A stretch of 7,792 bases of DNA from an uncultured Clostridium sp. (GTDB lineage Bacteria; Bacillota; Clostridia; Lachnospirales; Lachnospiraceae), in NCBI GenBank assembly GCA_900541315.1, contig UQJF01000133.1, forward strand, positions 1 to 7,792, read 5' to 3'. The translations under genes were made by a program, and so were the position numbers. The notes under the pieces were generated by a model. That model did no database searches. It was given only the letters and a program-made list of their open reading frames with translations, and had not been told where the DNA came from. Each line of letters opens with the position of its first letter. Within the stretch, counting starts at the first letter, position 1. This document shows positions 1-5,061 of the stretch, one piece after another.

Positions 1-15
1 ATGCTGATTTGGATG

Positions 16-51
16 AAAAAGTGCTTATGCAAGCAAGCTTGCAACACACTT
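16..51 (-). terminator. Probable terminator of the ACT-domain gene
   Basis: On the minus strand an imperfect stem forms: AAGTG...TTGCAAG (51 to 38), loop CTTG (37 to 34), then CTTGCA...CACTT, with an internal loop, running into five Ts at 20-16. It starts 45 bp past the stop codon of the ACT-domain gene. The same hairpin read on the plus strand is followed by CACTTTCTCC, so it may also stop a gene entering from the left. The stem is interrupted, so confidence is moderate. Confidence 0.55.
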
Positions 52-95
52 TCTCCTTCAAACCAGTGCACGGCAGAACTGTAATTTCATATCAT

Positions 96-539
96 TTATT
101 CTCTGGCCAGTATCTTTACATAATGGATACCGTCCAAAACTTCCAGCTCATCGATCATGCTTGATACATTTTCTGTATCTTCTCTTACTTCCACACTCAG
201 TGTCAAAGTAGCAACCCCATTAACCGGAATACTCTGATGGATGGTAAGAATATTGGCTCTGTAAACAGCAACCACATGGAGTAGATCACTCAAAAGCCCC
301 TGCTTGTCATCCATCTGCACTACCAATGTAATAGTCTTCCCCTTTGTATTGTCGTAAAAAGGAAAAATATCGTCCTTATATTTGTAAAAAGAACTTCGGC
401 TGATCCCCACCCGGTCTGCTGCTTCCTGTACGGTAATGGCTCTTACTGTTTCCAGAAGTTTTTTGGCTTCTACCACCTTTAAAAGGACCTCCGGTACCGC
501 CCTTTGTTTTACAACAAAATACTTACTTTTATCTTCCAT
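96..539 (-). CDS. pheB: ACT domain-containing protein, PheB/UPF0735 family
   Basis: A 147-residue protein that resembles Bacillus PheB (UPF0735) along its whole length. Residues about 34-58 (ITVQEAADRVGISRSSFYKY) look like a helix-turn-helix segment. Residues about 69-147 form one ACT domain, a fold that usually binds an amino acid (ITLVVQMDDKQGLLSDLL, then ILTIHQSIPVNGVATLTLSV). The family is often found beside phenylalanine or homoserine biosynthesis genes and is presumed to be a cytoplasmic amino-acid-responsive regulator; its exact role is not established, and despite old naming there is no chorismate mutase active site. The start is set at the internal ATG at 539, because a GGGAGG motif (554-559) precedes it by about 14 nt and the family begins at this point. 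The in-frame ATG at 566 would add nine residues (MDREEKKGF) but has no ribosome binding site. It has its own promoter and terminator, so it looks monocistronic, with no biosynthetic neighbour in view. Confidence 0.88.
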   Translation of the reverse strand: MEDKSKYFVVKQRAVPEVLLKVVEAKKLLETVRAITVQEAADRVGISRSSFYKYKDDIFPFYDNTKGKTITLVVQMDDKQGLLSDLLHVVAVYRANILTIHQSIPVNGVATLTLSVEVREDTENVSSMIDELEVLDGIHYVKILARE

Positions 540-602
540 GAACCCCTTTTTTTCCTCCCTGTCCATGTCCGTATTGTGAACACATCTGTACTCATGAGGA
601 AG

Positions 603-631
603 ATATTAACATACTTTCTAGTAAAATGCAA
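603..631 (-). promoter_or_regulatory. Sigma-A-type promoter of the ACT-domain gene
   Basis: Reading the minus strand, TTGCAT (631-626) and TAATAT (608-603) are separated by 17 bp. This predicts transcription starting near 596 and a leader of about 57 nt before the ATG at 539. It is the best consensus match in the 567-673 gap. Confidence 0.7.
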
Positions 632-673
632 CTGTTTTTATTAACGAAAAATCAATGAACCCATCACCTACAT

Positions 674-708
674 AAAAAAGACGGCAGCCTTTTTTCAGCC
701 ACCGCCTT
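674..708 (-). terminator. Rho-independent terminator of the lipoprotein gene
   Basis: On the minus strand, GGCGGTGGCT (706-697) pairs over ten positions with GGCTGCCGTC (689-680) around a GAAAAAA loop, and is followed by six Ts (679-674). Four of the pairs are G-U when read on the minus strand and would be A/C mismatches on the plus strand, which assigns the terminator to the minus-strand gene ending at 760. Confidence 0.85.
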
Positions 709-759
709 ATACTAATTTGATCAATCTTATTCCAGTTATTTTTACTGCTTTTTGCCGAT

Positions 760-1299
760 TTACTGAACCGCTGAATAATCGCCCTCTAACTGTGTCATAT
801 CTTCAAGAAGATTTGCAGTTCCCTCAGAACCATCCCAGAGAAGTTCAATTACAAAACCGTCTGACGGCATATCGCTGATATCAATATCATACCACTCTAG
901 TGAATTTCCATCTGTATCTTCTACCTGCATATCCCAGGCCAGATTGTCCTCATCTACATTTAACAACAGCTCTGCATAAGTTCCATGAGTCATGATCTCA
1001 CCATCCAGCAGATCATCCCCCCATTCGTCCAGGCTTGCGCCAGACAATCTTAAAGCTGCAATATCTACGCCAGTTCCGTTTACAACAGTTACAGGAATCT
1101 GAATATAATCTTCCTCTGCTTCTGTTTCTGCTTCTGTTTCCGGAGCTGCGGTTGTGGTTGGTGCTGCTGTAGTCTCTGGAGCTGCAGTTGTTGCTGGTGC
1201 TGCAGTTGTTGCTGGTGCTGCCTTGCTCTTTCCTCCACATGCGCTGATCCCTACTGCTACACATGCAGCCAGAATGGATACCAATACTCTTTTTCTCAT
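760..1299 (-). CDS. Small secreted lipoprotein with Thr/Ala/Pro repeat linker
   Basis: A 179-residue predicted lipoprotein. The signal peptide (MRKRVLVSILAACVAVG) ends in the lipobox ISAC, with Cys21 as the likely lipidated residue, so the mature protein should sit on the outer face of the membrane. Residues about 28-63 are a disordered linker: four hexapeptides of type [A/E/T]TTAAP, then an acidic ETEAETEAEE stretch. Residues about 65-175 form an acidic, tryptophan-containing domain (VNGTGVDIAALRLSGASLDEWGDDLL, then WDMQVEDTDGNSLEWYDIDI). It reads like a small beta-sandwich of the type seen in clostridial cell-surface proteins; I cannot name its function. The start is supported by AAGGGAG (1312-1306) six nt before the ATG. 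A strong terminator follows at 674-708. No close promoter is obvious; the best candidate lies about 330 bp upstream at 1626-1655. Confidence 0.85.
   Translation of the reverse strand: MRKRVLVSILAACVAVGISACGGKSKAAPATTAAPATTAAPETTAAPTTTAAPETEAETEAEEDYIQIPVTVVNGTGVDIAALRLSGASLDEWGDDLLDGEIMTHGTYAELLLNVDEDNLAWDMQVEDTDGNSLEWYDIDISDMPSDGFVIELLWDGSEGTANLLEDMTQLEGDYSAVQ
1145..1216 (-). repeat. Four tandem 18-bp units in the lipoprotein linker
   Basis: The units at 1181-1198 and 1199-1216 are identical (GCTGCAGTTGTTGCTGGT on the plus strand). The units at 1163-1180 and 1145-1162 are diverged copies in the same register. Each encodes one [A/E/T]TTAAP hexapeptide. Beside them, 1120-1143 contains two near-copies of a 12-bp unit encoding the ETEA stretch. 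The perfect copies suggest recent slippage and a linker of variable length. Confidence 0.85.
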
Positions 1300-1344
1300 A
1301 ATTTTCTCCCTTCGTACTTTCCATTTGTTTTAGTTACAGTTCCA

Positions 1345-1595
1345 CCATGCTTCTTGTTTTCATGAATATGGAAACAAGAAGATGTCATGGCCAAACTGCA
1401 ACTTATTAAATTACTCATCCCCCGCTTTGCGGCTGGTGCATCGTTTCGTAAATAACTGTAGTGATCACGTAAGATGCGGATTTGAGTGTGCAGGTCTAAA
1501 AACGCAGGCACAGCGGGCTACGCTGAGGATTTTAGACCTGTGCAATCAGATTCGCAGACAAGTGAGTGGTATCGTTATTTCGAGAACGATGTACT
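1345..1595 (+). ncRNA. Candidate structured RNA (family not recognised)
   Basis: The gene-free stretch 1300-1679 carries consecutive hairpins. P1: 1350-1363 with 1368-1381, 14 pairs, loop GAAT, extended by CCATG/CATGG (1345-1349, 1386-1390) across a 4-nt bulge. P2: 1396-1400 and 1403-1407 with 1451-1455 and 1457-1461, enclosing P3 (CCGC/GCGG, 1422-1432). P4: 1475-1501 with 1530-1556, 26 of 27 positions paired, enclosing a CAGCG/CGCTG hairpin (1511-1525). P5: 1565-1576 with 1585-1595. All eight wobble pairs, for example 1490-1541, 1489-1542, 1482-1549 and 1360-1371, are G-U on the plus strand and would be A/C on the minus strand, which points to plus-strand RNA. I see no clear promoter just upstream and no poly-U end, so the limits are uncertain. 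A repeated palindromic element with no RNA function, or a leader of a neighbouring gene, is also possible. Confidence 0.5.
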
Positions 1596-1625
1596 ATTAC
1601 TTATGGTAACATATTTATGGCAAAA

Positions 1626-1655
1626 AATATAAGTTTTGCGTGAAATGTATCTCAA
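1626..1655 (-). promoter_or_regulatory. Possible minus-strand promoter facing the lipoprotein gene
   Basis: On the minus strand, TTGAGA (1655-1650) and TATATT (1631-1626) are 18 bp apart; TTATAT one base upstream gives 17 bp. A transcript from here would run through the whole hairpin cluster before reaching the lipoprotein start at 1299. The -35 lies inside the spacer of the direct repeats at 1640-1669, which would suit control by a LytTR regulator. The match is fair only, and the AT-rich surroundings make chance matches likely. Confidence 0.35.
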
Positions 1656-1669
1656 ACAACGTAAAATGT
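1640..1669 (-). promoter_or_regulatory. Putative LytTR response-regulator binding site
   Basis: On the minus strand two direct repeats, ACATTTTAC (1669-1661) and ACATTTCAC (1648-1640), agree at 8 of 9 positions and are separated by exactly 12 bp, a 21-bp period or two helical turns. LytTR-domain regulators such as AgrA and ComE bind paired 9-bp direct repeats with 12-13 bp spacers, and the ComE-type half-site (about ACAnTTCAG) is close to these. The pair ends 10 bp upstream of the -35 of the promoter that drives the LytTR regulator gene, so autoregulation is the natural inference. Confidence 0.55.
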
Positions 1670-1679
1670 AAGCTTTCTA

Positions 1680-1708
1680 TTGAGCCATACTTTTTCCTAT
1701 GTTAAAAT
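1680..1708 (+). promoter_or_regulatory. Sigma-A-type promoter of the two-component operon
   Basis: TTGAGC (1680-1685) and TAAAAT (1703-1708) are separated by 17 bp, predicting a start near 1715 and a leader of about 55 nt before the response-regulator ATG at 1770. The putative LytTR repeats lie immediately upstream. Confidence 0.7.
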
Positions 1709-1769
1709 ATATAGTATCAGACCGGGTCTATACCCCCGCATCCCGGCTTTTACATTTGGAGGTAACGCA

Positions 1770-2501
1770 ATGCATATTGCTCTTTGTGATGACAGCCGGA
1801 CAGAGCTTTCCCGCCTTACTTTCCTTTTGGAAGAATACCGTTTAACACGGGACGGCTCCCTGACTTATGATATTTTTACAAACGCCACCGATCTTTTGGA
1901 GACCATACCGGTCCACCACTTTGATCTGCTGCTTTTAGATATTCTTATGCCCGGTATTACAGGTATGGACGCTGCCAGGGAAATTCGTCAGACCAACAGC
2001 ACTATTCCCATTATTTTTCTCACCTCTTCCAGTGAATACGCAGTAGAAAGCTACCGGGTCAATGCCGCCGACTACCTTTTAAAGCCACTGGATGCTGATA
2101 AACTTTTTCCAGTGCTTGACAAACTGCTGGCCGATTTTAAAAGTAATGCTCCTTATATCCCCTTAAAAACCAGCACCGGTATTATCCGGCTTCTCATCTC
2201 TAACGTTGTTTTTGTAGAAGTCCAGAATCATCTGGTCACCTTTAAAATGGCAGACGGAACCTTCCACACTGCTTCTGGCCGCCTGGCAGACTATGAAAAA
2301 AAACTCCTTGTAAGCAGAAGCTTTTTCAAGCCCCACCGCTCCTATCTGGTTAACCTGCACCAGGTAACAGGTCTTGATAAAAATGGTTTTTCCACCAATA
2401 TAGGCAAAATCGTTCCCGTTTCCCGTGATACCTATACAAAAGCAAAATCCGCCTACATGAATTACCTGTTGAACGGAAGACTGGAGGAAAACGCAGAATG
2501 A
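1770..2501 (+). CDS. LytTR-family response regulator (AgrA/ComE type)
   Basis: A 243-residue cytoplasmic DNA-binding response regulator. The receiver domain (residues 1-120) shows the acidic pair D7-D8, phosphoacceptor D57 in LLLLDILMPGITGMD, T85 in IIFLTS and K105 in DYLLKP. The LytTR domain (about 130-238) includes VVFVEVQNHLVTF and the typical FFKPHRSYLVNLHQV; it binds DNA through beta strands rather than a helix-turn-helix. Family size is usual. The start at 1770 is fixed by GGAGG (1758-1762) with a 7-nt spacer and by the receiver beginning MHIALCDD; an upstream in-frame TTG at 1680 lies inside the promoter and is rejected. The stop overlaps the kinase start (ATGA), so the two are translated together. 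The likely partner is the downstream kinase. The likely targets include its own promoter through the repeats at 1640-1669. Such regulators often act in peptide quorum sensing, bacteriocin or competence control; the actual regulon cannot be told from here. Confidence 0.92.
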   Translation: MHIALCDDSRTELSRLTFLLEEYRLTRDGSLTYDIFTNATDLLETIPVHHFDLLLLDILMPGITGMDAAREIRQTNSTIPIIFLTSSSEYAVESYRVNAADYLLKPLDADKLFPVLDKLLADFKSNAPYIPLKTSTGIIRLLISNVVFVEVQNHLVTFKMADGTFHTASGRLADYEKKLLVSRSFFKPHRSYLVNLHQVTGLDKNGFSTNIGKIVPVSRDTYTKAKSAYMNYLLNGRLEENAE

Positions 2502-3787
2502 TCCAGACTCTCTCCAATCTGACCATAATCATCTACGCCATAGCCGTCATGACTATGCTGTTAGATACAACGCCCGCCCGCCTGTCCCGCAACAAACTCA
2601 GTCTGTTATGGGCCGGTGCAGGCATCATCGCGCTGCTTCAGTTTTTTGCCGGCTGTGTTCTGGGCATAAAAATTTATCTTCGCTTTTATTTTTTCTTTGC
2701 CCAGCTTCCGGTATTTCTGCTTTTCTGGCAGCTTTCCGGCAAAGGACTGGTGAAAACTTTTTTCGCCACCCTCAGCGCTATTTTTATGTGCGTTCCTGCC
2801 ATGTTTGCTTCCCGGATCTCCCGGGAATTTCTGCCTGTATCAAAAACAGTAGATTACCTTTTTCTGCTTTTGACCAGTCTTATCATGCTCTGGCTCATTC
2901 ACCATTTTATGCAGCCGGTCTTTGGGCAGCTGCTAGATACTTTTTCGTCCCTGGACATTTTAAAATTCAGCGCTATTCCATTTCTTTATAATGCTACGAT
3001 CCTGGCATCTGGCGGCTACCTGAGTTCTGAACGCAATGTACTTCTGCGTTTTCTTATTGGTCTTAGTACACTGACTGCCTATTTTCTTCTGTTAATGGTA
3101 TTTGGCCGTACCAGAAAAATTCACAAACTAGAGTATGAACGTGAAATGCAGACATTGGTACTGGAATCTGCCAGACAGTCTTTAGCAAGGCAGCGTCAAA
3201 ACCAGGAACAGGCCCGGATCTACCGTCATGACATGCGGCATCATCTGGCATTGATCAACGGCTATGCCGCTGAAGGGAATCTGGAAAAAATAAAGGAATA
3301 TCTTTCCCAGACAGAAATGGAGATTGATGCCATTACACCTAAACGATACTGTGCCAACGAGACCGTAAACCTTGTGCTTTCTTCCTTTGAAGCAAAGTCA
3401 GCGGAAATGAATGTCACGCTTTGTATAGAAGCGAATCTTCCTGAAACACTTTCTATTTCCGACACAGAATTATGCTCCTTGTTTTCCAATGCACTGGAAA
3501 ATGCCATTTTTGCAGCTTCCAAATTAATAGAAAAAAAAGCGCGCAGAGTTTATCTGCGCACACTGGTAAATAATAATAAGCTTTTGATCTCTACAAAAAA
3601 TGCCTATGCCGGAACTATCCAAATGGAAGGAGAATTTCCAAAATCTTCCAATCATCAACCCGGTCATGGCTTTGGGATTAAAAGTATGGCCGCCATTGTC
3701 ACACAACATGGCGGCCTGTATTCCTTTGAAGCTTCTGGAAATATATTCACTTTGCAGCTTATGCTGCCTTTAATTGCAAAGTCCTGA
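2498..3787 (+). CDS. Membrane sensor histidine kinase, AgrC/ComD type (GHKL)
   Basis: A 429-residue sensor kinase. About six or seven hydrophobic segments fill residues 1-202, with no extracellular PAS or Cache domain, as in peptide-sensing kinases of the HPK10 class. A charged helix (about 203-240, likely coiled coil) leads to the phosphoacceptor box IYRHDMRHHL, where H244 is the probable site. The ATPase domain follows: N-box LFSNALENAI (N331, N335) and glycine box GHGFGIKSM (G389, G391, G393). The classical DxGxG aspartate position is replaced by an STKNAY segment, as is common in this subfamily. Translation starts inside the regulator stop (ATGA) with GGAGG at 2483-2487. The gene converges on prfB, leaving only 33 bp. 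The ligand is unknown: no AgrD-like precursor or AgrB-like protease is visible in this window. Confidence 0.92.
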   Translation: MIQTLSNLTIIIYAIAVMTMLLDTTPARLSRNKLSLLWAGAGIIALLQFFAGCVLGIKIYLRFYFFFAQLPVFLLFWQLSGKGLVKTFFATLSAIFMCVPAMFASRISREFLPVSKTVDYLFLLLTSLIMLWLIHHFMQPVFGQLLDTFSSLDILKFSAIPFLYNATILASGGYLSSERNVLLRFLIGLSTLTAYFLLLMVFGRTRKIHKLEYEREMQTLVLESARQSLARQRQNQEQARIYRHDMRHHLALINGYAAEGNLEKIKEYLSQTEMEIDAITPKRYCANETVNLVLSSFEAKSAEMNVTLCIEANLPETLSISDTELCSLFSNALENAIFAASKLIEKKARRVYLRTLVNNNKLLISTKNAYAGTIQMEGEFPKSSNHQPGHGFGIKSMAAIVTQHGGLYSFEASGNIFTLQLMLPLIAKS

Positions 3788-3820
3788 TCACGACCTGCCG
3801 CAGCCTTGGATGACTGAATA

Positions 3821-4958
3821 TCAATCATCCTGGGTTGCATTTTTATTTGGACAGCCAAGGCTCATCCAGCGCAGATATGCACTGATGAAATTGTCAATGG
3901 CGCCATCTAACACAGCATCAACATTGCCGCTTTCTTCGCCTGTACGGTGATCCTTTACCATTGTATATGGCTGAAGGACATAGGAACGGATCTGGCTTCC
4001 CCAGCCATTATCCTTTACATCACCGCGGATACCGGCTGCCTTTGCTGCCTGCTCCTCCTGACGGAGCATATACAGCTTTGCCTTTAACATCTGCATTGCC
4101 TTATCCTTGTTCTGAAACTGGGAACGTTCATTCTGGCAGGTAACAACAATGCCAGTTGGATAATGAGTGATGCGGATAGCAGAAGATGTTTTATTAATAT
4201 GCTGTCCGCCGGCACCACTGGAACGGTAGGTATCAATACGGATATCGTCCGGATTGATCTCAATATCAATGTCTTCCTTAATATCCGGCATCACATCGCA
4301 GGACACAAAGGAAGTCTGTCTCTTGCCAGCTGCATTAAAGGGAGAAATACGCACCAGACGGTGCACACCGTGCTCAGAGCGAAGGTAGCCGTAGGCATTT
4401 TCCCCACTGATCTGAATGGTAACAGATTTGATGCCTGCTTCATCACCGTCCAGATAATCAAGAACCTCTACCTTAAAGCCTTTTTTCTCTGCCCAGCGGC
4501 AGTACATACGGTACAGCATGCTGCACCAGTCACAGGACTCCGTTCCGCCTGCACCTGCATTCAGACGTAAAATAGCATCATAGCCATCATATTCGCCGGA
4601 AAGCAGAAGCTTCATACGCATTTTTTCCAGTGTCTCTGAAAAATGATCTAACATTTCCTGGATCTCAGGGATCAGAGAAGCATCATTTTCCTCATACCCC
4701 ATCTGGATCATGGTCTGGATGTCTTCGTATTCCTGTTCCAGTTCACGGAAAGTATCCACCTCATCTTTTAAGTGTTTTGCTTCCCGTACTAATCTGGTCG
4801 AGCGCTCCGGATCATTCCAGAATCCCGGCTCTTCCATGGATTTGTCTAATTCGTCGATTCGTCTGACCTTATTATCCAGGTCAAAGTGAATCCCTCACTT
4901 CCACTAATGGTTTGTCATACGTTGATAACGTATATTTAAAATTATCTAACTCAACCAC
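3821..4958 (-). CDS. prfB: Peptide chain release factor 2, with programmed +1 frameshift
   Basis: RF2 recognises UGA and UAA stop codons in the ribosomal A site and triggers peptide release. Translation starts at GTG 4958 and reads 25 codons (VVELDNFKYTLSTYDKPLVE, then VRDSL) to an in-frame UGA at 4883-4881. Skipping the U at 4883 continues in the +1 frame as DLDNKVRRIDELDKSMEEPG, giving 378 residues in all. With that numbering the stop-codon-reading SPF tripeptide is at 205-207 and the catalytic GGQ at 250-252. The continuous ORF beginning at ATG 4837 is only the part after the shift and is not the true start. Among possible start codons in the first frame, GTG 4958 is the only one between the upstream TAA at 4982-4980 and the conserved N-terminus; its ribosome binding site (GGGTG, 4968-4964) is weak. 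The gene follows secA in the same direction, as in many Firmicutes, with a terminator between them. Confidence 0.95.
4881..4900 (-). promoter_or_regulatory. RF2 programmed frameshift site
   Basis: The minus strand reads AGG GAT TCA CTT TGA C, with the CUU slippery codon at 4886-4884 and UGA at 4883-4881 (codon 26). When RF2 is scarce the ribosome slips +1 on CUU-U and completes the protein; when RF2 is plentiful it terminates at UGA. The Shine-Dalgarno-like AGGG (4895-4892) is five nt from CUU instead of the three in E. coli. AAGUGA (4900-4895) and UCACUU (4889-4884) form a perfect inverted repeat around GGGAU, so the slippery codon itself lies in the 3' arm. Confidence 0.9.
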
Positions 4959-5000
4959 AGCTTCACCCGCTTTCTCTTTTTAAATTTTATTTTTCTTTAC

Positions 5001-5042
5001 AAAAATCCCCCTGCGCGGTTTTGACCGCACAGGAAGATTTTT
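5001..5042 (-). terminator. Strong hairpin terminator after secA
   Basis: On the minus strand the core stem CCTGTGCGGT (5033-5024) / ACCGCGCAGG (5019-5010) closes a CAAA loop. It extends outward through two G-U pairs, C-G, U-A and five A-U pairs to 19 pairs in total, with Ts at 5005-5001. It lies 19 bp past the secA stop. Read on the plus strand it also ends in a run of six Ts, so it may act in both directions. Confidence 0.85.
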
Positions 5043-5061
5043 TAATTCAAAATATGGAAGA

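Noticed and set aside
3..164. Plus-strand frame open from the left edge (ADLDEKVLMQASLQHTFSFK...)
   Set aside because: It would overlap the ACT-domain gene by 69 bp in convergent orientation and run through that gene's terminator hairpin. I recognise no family in it. A real gene tail cannot be excluded without the sequence to the left.
1296..1511. Minus-strand ORF whose stop overlaps the lipoprotein ATG
   Set aside because: It runs through the hairpin arms and the lipoprotein ribosome binding site, has no good ribosome binding site of its own and no recognisable product. The ATGA overlap is probably chance.
1382..1609. Plus-strand 75-codon ORF over the hairpin cluster, considered as a peptide signal precursor
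   Set aside because: No ribosome binding site, no Gly-Gly leader or AgrD-like pattern, and its sequence is dictated by inverted repeats.
1680..1769. TTG start giving 30 extra residues on the response regulator
   Set aside because: The TTG is the promoter -35 itself, the extension is non-conserved, and ATG 1770 has an excellent ribosome binding site.
3808..3846. Possible terminator for the kinase gene (GGATGA/TCATCC stem)
   Set aside because: The stem is 6 bp with an 11-nt loop and the T run starts nine bases after it, inside prfB. Too weak to call; the operon may end elsewhere or by convergent transcription.
3821..4837. RF2 as an intact 338-residue protein starting at ATG 4837
   Set aside because: The conserved N-terminus continues upstream in two frames joined exactly at CTTTGAC, the known frameshift signal; this is not a pseudogene or sequencing error.
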